Assembly (NCBI RefSeq): GCF_900167575.1
Contig: NZ_FUZP01000001.1
Span: 1,240,001 to 1,304,000, forward strand
Length of the DNA: 64,000 nt
DNA from: Okibacterium fritillariae
GTDB taxonomy: Bacteria > Actinomycetota > Actinomycetes > Actinomycetales > Microbacteriaceae
Reading direction: 5' to 3'
This document shows, in pieces, positions 16,682-25,181 of the stretch. The notes beneath the pieces were generated by a model that was not told the origin of the DNA, searched no databases, and was given only the letters and a program-made list of their open reading frames with translations. Position 1 is the first letter of the stretch. Each line of letters begins with the position of its first letter. The translations under genes and the position numbers were made by a program.

Positions 16682-17602
16682 ATGGGCCACTCGCACACGC
16701 ACGACCACGCAACGGGCGCCACCAACCGGCGTCGTCTGATCGGCGCGATGTGCATCGTCGGCACGGTCCTCCTCGTCGAGGTCGTGGGCGCCGTGCTCAG
16801 CGGTTCGCTGGCGCTTCTGGCCGACGCCGGGCACATGCTCTCCGACTTCGCCGGCCTCACGATCGCCCTCATCGCAACCGTCGTCGCTGCCCGGCCCGCG
16901 ACCGACCGGTCCACCTTCGGGTTCCAGCGCGCCGAGGTGTTCGGCGCGCTCATCAACGCCCTCATCCTCGTCGGCGTAGCGGTCGGTGTGTCGATCGAGG
17001 CCGTCGGACGGCTCATCAACGGGGGAGGGGAGCATCCGACGGGCGGCATCATGCTGCTCGTCGCCGTGATCGGCCTCGTGGCCAACGTGGTCGCCCTGCT
17101 GTTGCTGCGGCCCGCCGCGGCCGGCTCCATCAACATGAAGGGCGCCTACCTCGAGGTGCTCGGCGACCTGCTCGGCTCGATCGCCGTCATCATCGCAGCC
17201 GTCATCATCCTGACGACGGGTTTCGGCCCCGCCGACGCGATCGCCTCCCTCGTCATCGCGGCCATGATCGTGCCGCGCGCGCTGGTGTTGCTCAAGGACG
17301 TCGTGCACGTGCTCTCGGAGTCGGCGCCGCGCGACACCGACGTCACTCGCATCCGAGAACACATCCTCGGGCAGCGCGGCGTCGTCGACGTGCACGATGT
17401 CCACGTCTGGTCGATCACCACGGGTGCGCCGGTCTTCACCGCCCACGTGGTCGTCGAGCCCGAGGTCTTCTCGTCCGGCTCGGCCGGTTCGCTCCTCGAC
17501 GATCTCTCCGGATGCCTGAGCAGCCACTTCGATGTCGCGCACTCGACCTTCCAGCTCGAGCCCGCGCAGCACAGCGCCCACGAGACGCCCGTCCACCCCT
17601 GA
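16682..17602 (+). CDS. Cation diffusion facilitator (zinc/cobalt exporter, CzcD-like)
   Basis: 306-residue inner-membrane H+-coupled divalent metal exporter. The N-terminal His cluster MGHSHTHDHA is typical of zinc members. Six spans follow; the transport site appears as LLADAGHMLSD in span 2 (HxxxD) and GAYLEVLGDLLGS in span 5, where the usual second HxxxD reads EVLGD, so the first position is Glu-Val-Leu-Gly-Asp rather than His. The cytoplasmic C-terminal domain has VHDVHVWSITTG. ATG 16682 follows GGTGGAAG. A palindrome upstream could be metal-responsive. Confidence 0.9.
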   Translation: MGHSHTHDHATGATNRRRLIGAMCIVGTVLLVEVVGAVLSGSLALLADAGHMLSDFAGLTIALIATVVAARPATDRSTFGFQRAEVFGALINALILVGVAVGVSIEAVGRLINGGGEHPTGGIMLLVAVIGLVANVVALLLLRPAAAGSINMKGAYLEVLGDLLGSIAVIIAAVIILTTGFGPADAIASLVIAAMIVPRALVLLKDVVHVLSESAPRDTDVTRIREHILGQRGVVDVHDVHVWSITTGAPVFTAHVVVEPEVFSSGSAGSLLDDLSGCLSSHFDVAHSTFQLEPAQHSAHETPVHP

Positions 17603-17712
17603 GGCACGCTCGCGCGGCGCCGGGCGGTGCCGTGCGGCGCCACTAGGCCAGGAGGAGTGTCGCGCAGTTCCGCTGCTCCGCGACGCGGGCGGCGCCCGAA
17701 AAGGTCTGAGCT

Positions 17713-18381
17713 CTACTCGCTCGCGGCGGCCGTGCCCGCGCGGCGGTCGCGCAGCCATCCGCGGCCGGCCTTCGTGAGCTCGAGCAGGATGGGGATTCCG
17801 CTCAGCAGCACGATGCCGATGATGAAGAACTCGCTGTAGGTGGCGACGAACTCGATCTGGCCGAGGAAGTAGCCCACGAGCGTGAGCCCGACGCCCCAGG
17901 CGAAGGCACCGATGACGTTGAAGGTGATGAACGTCTTGTAGGACATGCGCCCCACACCGGCCGCCACCGGCACGAACGCGCGGAACACGGGCAGGAAGCG
18001 TGCCAGGATGATGGCCTTGCCGCCGTGCTTGGTGAAGAACGCGTTGGTGCGCTCGACGTTCTCGGGGTTGAAGAAACGACTCTGCTCACGCCGGAAGACA
18101 GCCGGCCCGGCCTTGCGCCCGATGGCATAGGCCAGCTGGTCGCCCGCGAATGCGGCCACGAAGACGCACAACGCCGTGATGCCGATGGGTGTGGGCACGA
18201 CACCCGTCGCCGTCAGCAGGCCCACCGTGAAGAGCAGCGAGTCGCCCGGCAGGAACGATAGGACGATGAAGCCCGTCTCGACGAAGACGACGACGCAGAC
18301 GCCGATCAGGACGAAGGGGCCGAACCAGGTGATCAGCCATTCGGCGTCGAGCCAGTCGATGCCGAGGAGTGCGGGTTTCAT
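17713..18381 (-). CDS. DedA/SNARE-associated family membrane protein
   Basis: 222-residue membrane protein of the DedA superfamily, members of which flip undecaprenyl phosphate or phospholipids and affect envelope homeostasis. The core ETGFIVLSFLPGDSLLFTVG (re-entrant loop, Glu and the GD motif), then FFTKHGGKAIILARFLPVFRAFVPVAAGVGRM, matches the family's conserved F-x-R-(x3)-P-x-(R) pattern. ATG 18381 is preferred to a longer frame because AGAGAG lies upstream and the extra residues are polar. It is followed 3' by about 110 bp with no gene. Paralogue of the next gene, about 50 percent similar by eye. Confidence 0.9.
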   Translation of the reverse strand: MKPALLGIDWLDAEWLITWFGPFVLIGVCVVVFVETGFIVLSFLPGDSLLFTVGLLTATGVVPTPIGITALCVFVAAFAGDQLAYAIGRKAGPAVFRREQSRFFNPENVERTNAFFTKHGGKAIILARFLPVFRAFVPVAAGVGRMSYKTFITFNVIGAFAWGVGLTLVGYFLGQIEFVATYSEFFIIGIVLLSGIPILLELTKAGRGWLRDRRAGTAAASE

Positions 18382-18468
18382 CAGAGGTTCTCTCTTTCTG
18401 TCGTGCCGTACGGCGGGGCAGAGGTGTGGGAGCCGGTGATCCACCCGAGGGTGAAACGTGTGGCGGGG

Positions 18469-19167
18469 CTATTCGGAGTTGCGAGCGCTTTCGGCGGCAG
18501 CCGTCGCGGCGGTGGCGAGTCGAGCCTTCTTGGCCTTGCGCGAGGACTGCACGTAGTGGAACGCGGTGGGGATGACCGTGACGGCCACGGCGGCCAGCAG
18601 GATCAGGTCGATGTAGTTCTGCACGAAGTCGCGCACGGGCGGGATGTAGCCGAGGAAGTAGCCGACGAGCGTGAGCCCGGCGCCCCAGATGAGCGCGCCC
18701 ACGAGGTTGTAGAGCGAGTACTTTTTGTAGTTCATGTGGCCGATGCCCGCGGCGATCGGCGCGAACGTGCGCACGATGGGCACGAAACGGGCCAGGATGA
18801 CGGCCATGGCGCCGAAACGCTCGAAGAACGCGTTGGTGCGGTTGACGTTCTCGACACTGAAGAGGCCGGATTCTTTGCGCTCGAACACTTTCGGCCCGAA
18901 CTTATGACCGATCAGATAGCCGACCTCACCGCCGAGGAACGCGGCGAAGCCGATGGCGAGGCACACCCACCAGATGTCGAGCTGAATCACGCCCGAGAAG
19001 GTGAGGATGCCGGTGATCAACAGCAGCGTGTCGCCGGGAAGCAGGAAGCCGATCAGAAGGCCGGTCTCGGCGAAGACGATCGCGCACACCACGAGGAGTG
19101 CCCAGGGGCCGACGCCCGTGATGATGGCCTCGGGGTCGAGCCAGGGGATGAGTGCGGTGTGATTCAC
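18469..19167 (-). CDS. DedA family membrane protein, second copy
   Basis: 232-residue DedA protein with the same landmarks as its neighbour: ETGLLIGFLLPGDTLLLITG near residues 33-52 and FERFGAMAVILARFVPIVRTFAPIAAGIGHM near 117-147. The C-terminus adds a Lys/Ala-rich cytoplasmic tail. GTG 19167 is six bases from a TAGGCT -10, so it appears leaderless. The two paralogues are in tandem, 87 bp apart, and probably arose by duplication or serve different lipid carriers. Confidence 0.9.
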   Translation of the reverse strand: MNHTALIPWLDPEAIITGVGPWALLVVCAIVFAETGLLIGFLLPGDTLLLITGILTFSGVIQLDIWWVCLAIGFAAFLGGEVGYLIGHKFGPKVFERKESGLFSVENVNRTNAFFERFGAMAVILARFVPIVRTFAPIAAGIGHMNYKKYSLYNLVGALIWGAGLTLVGYFLGYIPPVRDFVQNYIDLILLAAVAVTVIPTAFHYVQSSRKAKKARLATAATAAAESARNSE

Positions 19168-19179
19168 GGTGAGAGCCTA
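19168..19179 (-). promoter_or_regulatory. -10 element TAGGCT of the second dedA gene
   Basis: Minus-strand TAGGCT at 19174-19179 with exactly six bases (CTCACC) to GTG 19167; no ribosome binding site is present, so leaderless initiation is likely. Confidence 0.5.
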
Positions 19180-19291
19180 TCCGCCTATCCTGCCGAATCG
19201 ATGGCAAATGCGCGGGCCACGCTCAATCTCATCCTTCGGGAGGACATCGCCCCCGGGCGAAGGATGCAGAACGAGGATGCACGCCGAACTG

Positions 19292-19373
19292 TGCGGAAGA
19301 AGGGACTTGAACCCTCACGCCCGAAGGCACAGGAACCTAAATCCTGCGTGTCTGCCAATTTCACCACTCCCGC
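19292..19373 (-). tRNA. tRNA-Leu (anticodon UAG)
   Basis: 82-nt class II tRNA on the minus strand. Acceptor arms GCGGGAG and CTTCCGC pair (one G-U), anticodon loop TTTAGGT sits on a CAGGA/TCCTG stem giving UAG, the variable arm is closed by TGCC-TTCG-GGC, and the T loop is GTTCAAG-like. CCA is not encoded. The 3' end lies 73 nt from the next dedA start region; a promoter was not assigned. Confidence 0.95.
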
Positions 19374-19387
19374 TGGCGCGAATCAGT

Positions 19388-19861
19388 CTACAAGGGGTGC
19401 GGAGCGGCCCGCTTCAGGCTGCGACTCGTCGAGGCGAAGGCGAGCGCGAAGGCACCCGATCCGGCCAGCACCACGAGCACCGAGAAGACGAGCCCGTAGA
19501 ACCCGACCGTCACGGCGAGCTGGCTGACGGGGCGTGCGATGCCCGCGACGACCGAACCGAAGATGAAGAGGAACGCGGGGCCCGAGACCGAGACGGCCGC
19601 GATGATGGTGCGGCGCAGCACGCTGAGCGGGCGGGAGTGATATTCCTCGCCCAGGTCGGGCCCGGGCATGGCATAGCCGGGGCCGATGAAACCGGCCGCG
19701 AAGCCCCCGATCAGGGCGGGGATGGTCCACACGCTGCCGGCGAGCACCTGGCCGGCCGTGTCGTTCTGCTGGGGCCAGCCGAGCAGGCATCCGAGAACGA
19801 TGGTCGTGGTTGCGACGACCATGCTGGTCGCGAACCCACAGAACATCACACCGATACCCAT
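19388..19861 (-). CDS. Small multi-span membrane protein, unknown
   Basis: 157 residues with four hydrophobic segments; the first (MGIGVMFCGFATSMVVATTTIVLGCLLG) is directly at the N-terminus and the last two are near the C-terminus, with a basic end. Composition is Ala/Val/Gly-rich and no catalytic motif is evident. ATG 19861 is chosen because it begins at the first membrane span; a TTG start at 19882 would add seven polar residues. It lies between tRNA-Leu and the MFS gene, on the same strand as both. Not recognised as any named family. Confidence 0.6.
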   Translation of the reverse strand: MGIGVMFCGFATSMVVATTTIVLGCLLGWPQQNDTAGQVLAGSVWTIPALIGGFAAGFIGPGYAMPGPDLGEEYHSRPLSVLRRTIIAAVSVSGPAFLFIFGSVVAGIARPVSQLAVTVGFYGLVFSVLVVLAGSGAFALAFASTSRSLKRAAPHPL

Positions 19862-19912
19862 CAGCCCATGCTCACACTCCAACCTGGATGCTGGGCGTAG
19901 ATCGGCCGAACG

Positions 19913-21175
19913 TCAGCGGTGGGTGGACAGGCTCGCGTGCGGCGGGATGTTGCGGGCCAGGATGCCGGCACCCACGAGCGCGAGCACGGCCATGACGGCT
20001 GCCGCGGCCGGCAGGGAGACGACGGCCGTGACACCCGCGATGAGAAGGGGAGCAGCGGCAGCGCCGGCATCCGTCGTGAAGCGCCAGGCGCCGAGGAAGG
20101 GCGCTGGATCGGCGGGAGGCGCGACATCCGCACCGAGGGTCATGAGGATGCCCGAGCCGACGCCGTTGGCCAGCGACTGCACCACCGCGGCGGCGATGAA
20201 GAACGCGACGGCGCCCGGAACGTCGTGCGTCAGCGCCAGCAGCGCCATGCCGGCACCCAAACCGATCATGGCGGGGATGGCGCTCCACTTGCGCCCGTGC
20301 TTGTCCATGATCTGGCCGCTCACATAGAAGAGGCCGAAGTCGATGGCGCCCGCCAGGCCGATGATGAGCGCGGTGTTGGCCTCGGAGACGCCGATCGAGA
20401 CGGCCCACAGCGGCAGCATGACGGTGCGCGCCGAGCGGAGCGCCGCCACGAGGGCCGCGCCGGAGCCGAGCTTCAGCAGGATGCCCCGGTGCCGCCACAC
20501 CGTGCGGAACAGTCCGACCGATTCTTCGGCCACGAGTTCGGCACCGGATGTCGCCACGGCACCCTCGGGCGTGACCTCCACGTTCGGCCGCCCGATCATC
20601 GCCGACGGATCGGGCAGGACCACCAGGATGATGGCCGCCAGCACGCAGAACGTGGCCATGATCCAGAACGCGCTCTGCGGCGTGCCCGTGAGGTGGATGA
20701 CGGGGGCCGCCAGCAGGGGGCCGATGAACAGCCCGGCGCGGAACGTGCCGCCGAGCGTCGAGAGTGCGCGCGCCCGGTAGTGCAGCGGCACGTAGGTGGT
20801 CATGAACGCGTGCCGGGCCAGCGCGAACACGGCCGTGGCGAGACCCAGGAGGAAGACGGCCACGCCCAGCAGGAACGGGTTCGGCGCGAGGATCGCGAGG
20901 AGCACCGCGGCGACCGACACGAACGCCGCGCCGATCATGGCCGCGCGCTCGCCGACCCGAGCCACGAGCCATCCGCTCGGGATGTCGCCGATGAGCTCGC
21001 CGATCATGAGCATGGCCGACACGACGGCCGCGATGCTGAGGCTGGCCCCGAGCGACCCCGCGGCCACGGGCAGCAGCGGGATGAGCGCCCCCTCGCCGAT
21101 CGAGAACAGCAGGGTGGGGAGGAACATCGAGACGGCGAGCCCCTTGACGTTGAAGGGCTGAGCGGCATTCGACAT
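19913..21175 (-). CDS. Major facilitator superfamily transporter
   Basis: 420-residue 12-span transporter with the MFS loop 2-3 region [22 protein letters not shown] (G-x3-D-x-R/K-like signature) near residues 57-78 and a central polar loop (about 190-215) between the two halves. Architecture resembles sugar or drug efflux MFS proteins of the SetA/YceI-like type; substrate unknown. ATG 21175 lies eight bases from a TAGGGT on the minus strand. It diverges from prfB with 49 bp between starts. Confidence 0.85.
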   Translation of the reverse strand: MSNAAQPFNVKGLAVSMFLPTLLFSIGEGALIPLLPVAAGSLGASLSIAAVVSAMLMIGELIGDIPSGWLVARVGERAAMIGAAFVSVAAVLLAILAPNPFLLGVAVFLLGLATAVFALARHAFMTTYVPLHYRARALSTLGGTFRAGLFIGPLLAAPVIHLTGTPQSAFWIMATFCVLAAIILVVLPDPSAMIGRPNVEVTPEGAVATSGAELVAEESVGLFRTVWRHRGILLKLGSGAALVAALRSARTVMLPLWAVSIGVSEANTALIIGLAGAIDFGLFYVSGQIMDKHGRKWSAIPAMIGLGAGMALLALTHDVPGAVAFFIAAAVVQSLANGVGSGILMTLGADVAPPADPAPFLGAWRFTTDAGAAAAPLLIAGVTAVVSLPAAAAVMAVLALVGAGILARNIPPHASLSTHR

Positions 21176-21224
21176 AGACCTTCACCCTACGCCTCGGGCA
21201 CGGGCCGCTAGGCTGGAGGGTGAC

Positions 21225-22334
21225 ATGGTAGAGCTAGACTTCGGCGATCAGATCGCCCAACTCCGAACCACTTTCTTCGACATTCGCGAGGTCGTGGGGC
21301 TCGATCGGCTGCGCGCCGAGATCGAGCAGCTGAGCGCAGAGGCCGGCAAACCCGACCTGTGGGACGACACCGACAACGCGCAGAAGATCACGAGCGCGCT
21401 CAGCCACCGGCAGTCCGAGCTGGCCAAGATCACCCACATCGAGCAGCAGCTCGACGACCTCGAGGTGCTCGTCGAGCTGGCCAACGACGAGGGCGACGAC
21501 GACTCCAAAGACGAGGCCGCCGCCGAGCTCGCCTCGCTGCAGAAGAGCATCGGCGAGCTCGAGGTGCAGACGCTGCTGAACGGCGAATACGACCCGCGAC
21601 CCGCCGTCGTCACCATCCGCGCGGGCGCCGGTGGCGTGGACGCCGCCGACTTCGCCGACATGCTGTTCCGCATGTACCTGCGCTGGGCCGAGCAGCACAA
21701 ATACCCGGCCAAGGTGCTCGACACGAGCTACGCCGAAGAGGCCGGCATCAAATCGGCCACCTTCGAGATCGACGCGCCCTACGCCTTCGGCACGCTGAGC
21801 GTCGAGGCCGGCACCCACCGTCTCGTGCGCATGAGCCCCTTCAACTCGGCCGGCAAACGCCAGACGAGCTTCGCGGCCGTCGAGGTGGTGCCGCTCATGG
21901 AAGAAGCGGGCGAGGTCGAGATCCCCGACAACGACATCCGCGTCGACGTGTTCCGCTCGTCGGGCCCCGGCGGTCAATCGGTGAACACGACCGACTCGGC
22001 CGTGCGCATCACGCACCTGCCGACGGGCATCGTGGTCAGCTGCCAAAACGAGAAGAGCCAGATCCAGAACCGCGCGGCCGCCATGCGCGTGCTGCAGTCG
22101 CGTCTGCTCCTGCTGCAGCGCGAGGCCGAGAGCGCCAAGAAGAAAGAGCTGGCCGGCAACATCACGGCCAGCTGGGGCGACCAGATGCGTTCCTACGTGC
22201 TCGCGCCCTACCAGATGGTCAAGGACCTTCGCACCGACTACGAGGTCAACAACCCGCAGAACGTGTTCGACGGCGACCTCGACGGCTTCATCTCGGCGGG
22301 CATCCGCTGGCGCAAGGCCCCGGCCGACGACTAG
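21225..22334 (+). CDS. prfB: Peptide chain release factor 2
   Basis: 369-residue factor that reads UAA and UGA and triggers peptide release. The stop-codon recognition SPF tripeptide is in [17 protein letters not shown] (about residue 204), and the catalytic GGQ in [21 protein letters not shown] (about 246). The frame is continuous from the start, so the self-regulating +1 frameshift and internal UGA of E. coli prfB are absent. TAGGCT at 21209-21214 and GGAGGG precede ATG 21225. It is followed by ftsE, ftsX and smpB, a conserved bacterial order. Confidence 0.97.
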   Translation: MVELDFGDQIAQLRTTFFDIREVVGLDRLRAEIEQLSAEAGKPDLWDDTDNAQKITSALSHRQSELAKITHIEQQLDDLEVLVELANDEGDDDSKDEAAAELASLQKSIGELEVQTLLNGEYDPRPAVVTIRAGAGGVDAADFADMLFRMYLRWAEQHKYPAKVLDTSYAEEAGIKSATFEIDAPYAFGTLSVEAGTHRLVRMSPFNSAGKRQTSFAAVEVVPLMEEAGEVEIPDNDIRVDVFRSSGPGGQSVNTTDSAVRITHLPTGIVVSCQNEKSQIQNRAAAMRVLQSRLLLLQREAESAKKKELAGNITASWGDQMRSYVLAPYQMVKDLRTDYEVNNPQNVFDGDLDGFISAGIRWRKAPADD

Positions 22335-22371
22335 ATCGGGCGCCGGGCTCGACGCGAGTCTGTGGACTGCT

Positions 22372-22385
22372 CACGCCTAGGCGTG
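22372..22385. promoter_or_regulatory. Perfect 14-bp palindrome upstream of ftsE
   Basis: CACGCCTAGGCGTG is fully self-complementary with no spacer, lying about 30 bp before the ftsE -10 (TAGGCT, 22414-22419). A zero-loop palindrome is unlikely to form a terminator hairpin, so an operator for a dimeric protein is the better reading. Confidence 0.4.
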
Positions 22386-22428
22386 TCTGCGGCCCGAATG
22401 GCGGATGCCTGCTTAGGCTCAATGCGTC

Positions 22429-23490
22429 ATGATTCGCTTTGAGAACGTCACGAAGAAATACGCCGGGACGAAACGTCCCGCCCTCGAGGGTATCGACCTC
22501 GAGGTGGCCCGCGGGGAATTCGTCTTCCTCGTCGGCGCCTCCGGTTCGGGCAAGTCGAGCTGCCTGCGTCTGGTGTTGAAGGAGGAGCGGCCGAGCGTCG
22601 GCTCCATCTTCGTGCTGGGCAACGACCTCGGCACCATCTCCAACCGCAAGATCCCCTACTTCCGCCGCAACCTGGGCGTCGTGTTCCAGGACTTCCGACT
22701 GCTGCCGAACAAGACCGTCTATCAGAACGTGGCGTTCTCGCTGCAGGTCATCGGCAAGTCGCGCGGCTTCGTGCAAGAGGCCGTTCCCGACGTGCTCGCC
22801 ATGGTGGGCCTCGACAACAAGGCCGACCGCCTGCCCCACGAACTCTCGGGTGGCGAGCAGCAGCGCGTCGCCATCGCGCGCGCCGTCGTGAACAAGCCGC
22901 AGGTGCTGCTGGCCGACGAGCCCACGGGAAACCTCGACCCCGCCACGAGCGCCGGCATCATGCAGCTGCTCGACCGCATCAACGCCCAGGGCACCACCGT
23001 GCTCATGGCCACGCACGAGGCCGGCATCGTCGACAAGATGCAGCGCCGCGTGATCGAACTCGTCGACGGACGCATCGTGCGCGACGAACGCGGTGGCGGC
23101 TATGGCAACACGGGCGTCGTGCCCGAGCTGCGCCCCGCCGTGGTCAAGGGCGAACAAGCGGATGTCGCGCGCAAGGAGCTCGCCGCCGCCGCCGCTGCCG
23201 CAGAACTCGAGACCCAGGCCATCCAGCTGCAGGCCGTCCAGGCCAACCAGGATGCCGCCAACACCGCTCAGGTCGCCCCGCCGTCGGAGCGCCGCGAAGC
23301 CGCCCAGCACGACACGGGGGCCGCAGCATCCGCCACCGGTAACCAGACGGGCATCGTGAACCTGCCCCGCCGCGACGAGACCCCCGACGAGGTCAACGCG
23401 CACCTCTCGCTGGTGGACCGCCTCGGATTGCGCTCGGGTGACGATGAACAAGCAGGAGACGACGAGCAGAACGTGGGTCCGGTCAAATGA
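22429..23490 (+). CDS. ftsE: Cell division ATP-binding protein FtsE with long C-terminal tail
   Basis: 353 residues. The first 228 form the FtsE ABC ATPase that, with FtsX, activates peptidoglycan hydrolases at the septum: Walker A GASGSGKSS (about 37), Q-loop VVFQDFRLLP, signature LSGGEQQRVAIA (about 138) and Walker B VLLADEPTGNLD (about 159). Residues 229-353 are an extra tail: an Ala/Gln-rich probably helical stretch (VARKELAAAAAAAELETQA) and an acidic end. Ordinary FtsE is about 220-230 residues. ATG 22429 has no ribosome binding site and a TAGGCT nine bases before it, suggesting a very short leader. Confidence 0.95.
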   Translation: MIRFENVTKKYAGTKRPALEGIDLEVARGEFVFLVGASGSGKSSCLRLVLKEERPSVGSIFVLGNDLGTISNRKIPYFRRNLGVVFQDFRLLPNKTVYQNVAFSLQVIGKSRGFVQEAVPDVLAMVGLDNKADRLPHELSGGEQQRVAIARAVVNKPQVLLADEPTGNLDPATSAGIMQLLDRINAQGTTVLMATHEAGIVDKMQRRVIELVDGRIVRDERGGGYGNTGVVPELRPAVVKGEQADVARKELAAAAAAAELETQAIQLQAVQANQDAANTAQVAPPSERREAAQHDTGAAASATGNQTGIVNLPRRDETPDEVNAHLSLVDRLGLRSGDDEQAGDDEQNVGPVK

Positions 23491-24401
23491 GGTTCGGTCT
23501 GATCTGGCAGGAAGCCACGACGGGGCTCCGCCGCAACGTCTCGATGGTCATCTCTGTCGTGCTCGTCACATTCATCTCGCTCACGTTCGTGGGCACGGCC
23601 GTTCTCATGCAGATGCAGATCGGCCAGATGAAGAACTACTGGTACGACAAGGCCCAGGTGGCCATCTATCTGTGCACGGCCGACTCGACCGACGAGACGT
23701 GCACGGGCGGTGAAGCGACGGACGATCAGAAGGCCTCGGTCGAGACCGACCTCACATCGCCCGCCATCGCGCCGTTCGTCGACAAGTTCTACTTCGAAGA
23801 CCACCAGCAGGCCTACGACAACTTCCAGGAACAGTTCAAGGACAACGACCTGGCCCAGCTCGTGACGCCCGAGCAGCTCAACGAGACCTATTGGGTAAAC
23901 CTGAAGGACCCCTCGCAATCGGCTGTTCTGTCCGAGGCGTTCTCGAGCAAGCAGGGCGTGCAATCGGTCACCGACCAGAGGCAATACCTCGACTCGATCT
24001 TCCAAGCGCTCAACGTGGCGAGCTATACGGCCATCGGCATCGCGGGGCTCATGCTCATCGCGGCCGTGCTGCTGATCGCCACCACCATCCGATTGTCGGC
24101 GTATTCGCGCCGCAAGGAGATCGGGATCATGCGCTTGGTGGGCGCGTCGAACCGGTTCATCCAAACCCCGTTCGTCTTGGAGGGTGTGTTCGCGGCCGTC
24201 ATCGGATCGCTGCTGGCGGGCGGAGCCATTCTCGCCATCGTGCACTTCTTCGTCGACGGCTATCTGGCACCCTCGGCCCAGTTCGTCAACTTCGTCGGGC
24301 TGCAGGATGCCTTCATCGTCATTCCGCTGCTCATCGTGGTCGGCGTGGTGTTGGCAGCGCTGTCGGCCAACTTCGCGATCAAGCGCTACCTCAAGATCTA
24401 G
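23487..24401 (+). CDS. ftsX: Cell division protein FtsX
   Basis: 304-residue membrane partner of FtsE that transmits ATP-driven changes to periplasmic or extracellular wall hydrolases. One span at residues 20-45, an external domain of about 130 residues with two Cys (CTADSTDETC) possibly forming a disulfide, then three spans; the IRLSAYSRRKEIGIMRLVGAS segment is the FtsX/MacB permease core. ATGA overlap of four bases with ftsE. A strong terminator follows. Confidence 0.95.
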   Translation: MRFGLIWQEATTGLRRNVSMVISVVLVTFISLTFVGTAVLMQMQIGQMKNYWYDKAQVAIYLCTADSTDETCTGGEATDDQKASVETDLTSPAIAPFVDKFYFEDHQQAYDNFQEQFKDNDLAQLVTPEQLNETYWVNLKDPSQSAVLSEAFSSKQGVQSVTDQRQYLDSIFQALNVASYTAIGIAGLMLIAAVLLIATTIRLSAYSRRKEIGIMRLVGASNRFIQTPFVLEGVFAAVIGSLLAGGAILAIVHFFVDGYLAPSAQFVNFVGLQDAFIVIPLLIVVGVVLAALSANFAIKRYLKI

Positions 24402-24408
24402 ACGACGG

Positions 24409-24464
24409 GCGGATGTCGCGAGCCCCATGGGTCGAACGTGCCCGGGCTGCGACATCCGCTCTTT
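24409..24464 (+). terminator. Rho-independent terminator after ftsX
   Basis: GCGGATGTCGC (24409-24419) pairs perfectly with GCGACATCCGC (24449-24459); after a one-base bulge AGCCC pairs with GGGCT, giving a 16-bp interrupted stem. Only a short pyrimidine tail (TCTTTC) follows. It overlaps the smpB promoter region. Confidence 0.6.
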
Positions 24465-24470
24465 CGTTGC

Positions 24471-24476
24471 TAGACT
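24471..24476 (+). promoter_or_regulatory. -10 element of smpB
   Basis: TAGACT at 24471-24476, with a weak TGCGAC -35 seventeen bases upstream, about 50 bp before the smpB start, which has its own AGGAG. Confidence 0.45.
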
Positions 24477-24527
24477 GAGAGGCTGCCCGCTCGGGCACAG
24501 AATTCGCTCGAACGAACAGGAGACGCT

Positions 24528-25004
24528 GTGCCCAGGGAACGTGGTGAGAAGGTGGTGGCCACCAACCGCAAGGCGCGCCACGACTACCTCATCGAGGACA
24601 CCTATGAGGCGGGTCTCGTGTTGACGGGCACCGAGGTCAAATCGTTGCGCGCCGGCCGAGCCTCGCTCGTCGACGGCTACGGTTTCATCGAGGGGGGCGA
24701 GGCATGGCTCGACGCCGTGCACATCCCCGAATACAACCAGGGCACCTGGAACAACCACCCCGTGCGGCGCAAGCGCAAGATGCTGCTGCACAAGGAGCAG
24801 ATCGCCAAGATCTCGCACAAGGTGGCACCCGGCGGCTACACGATCGTTCCGCTGCGGCTGTACTTCAGCGACGGCCGGGCCAAGGTCGAGATCGCGATCG
24901 CCAAGGGTAAGCGCGAATACGACAAGCGCCAGGCTCTGCGCGAGCGTCAAGACACGCGCGAGGCAGCGCGGGCAATGGCGTCGCGCAACCACCTCGGCGA
25001 ATAA
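24528..25004 (+). CDS. smpB: SsrA-binding protein SmpB
   Basis: 158-residue partner of tmRNA in trans-translation, which rescues stalled ribosomes and tags the nascent peptide. Recognisable by [31 protein letters not shown] (about residues 13-43), [12 protein letters not shown]-like [24 protein letters not shown] and the basic C-terminal helix [27 protein letters not shown] 24528 follows AGGAG by seven bases. Its RNA partner ssrA is in this window at 36246, about 11 kb away rather than adjacent. Confidence 0.97.
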   Translation: MPRERGEKVVATNRKARHDYLIEDTYEAGLVLTGTEVKSLRAGRASLVDGYGFIEGGEAWLDAVHIPEYNQGTWNNHPVRRKRKMLLHKEQIAKISHKVAPGGYTIVPLRLYFSDGRAKVEIAIAKGKREYDKRQALRERQDTREAARAMASRNHLGE

Positions 25005-25016
25005 ACCCGAGGTACT

Positions 25017-25053
25017 ATCCACTGAGCGCACGGGGTGTGATCCACTTTGCGCA
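25017..25053 (+). repeat. Two 14-bp direct repeats upstream of the LuxR-type regulator
   Basis: ATCCACTGAGCGCA (25017-25030) and ATCCACTTTGCGCA (25040-25053) match at 12 of 14 positions and start 23 bp apart, about two helical turns. They lie immediately after the smpB stop and 52 bp before the regulator's -35, the position expected for an activator or repressor site. Confidence 0.55.
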
Positions 25054-25064
25054 CGAATCGTGCG
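25050..25064. promoter_or_regulatory. 15-bp palindrome CGCACGA-A-TCGTGCG
   Basis: Seven-base arms around a single A, overlapping the end of the second direct repeat. It could be an operator half of the same control region or a small smpB terminator (CGCAC stem, five-base loop, then GGTTTCG). Confidence 0.4.
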
Positions 25065-25104
25065 GTTTCGACGATCAAGGCGCAGATTACTGCTAAGCGC
25101 TTGC

Positions 25105-25134
25105 TTGAGCATTTCTCGCGAGTGTGATTAGACT
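25105..25134 (+). promoter_or_regulatory. Promoter of the leader ORF/LuxR-type regulator
   Basis: TTGAGC (25105-25110), 18-base spacer, TAGACT (25129-25134): a good match to a housekeeping sigma promoter. Transcription would start near 25141, leaving about 40 nt before the leader ORF. Confidence 0.55.
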
Positions 25135-25181
25135 CAGCCCTACCGGCGGTGACCCGACCGCGGCCGGGAGGGGAGGTCCCC

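Noticed and set aside
23268-25112. Long minus-strand open frame across ftsE, ftsX and smpB
   Set aside because: Antisense shadow of three well supported genes.
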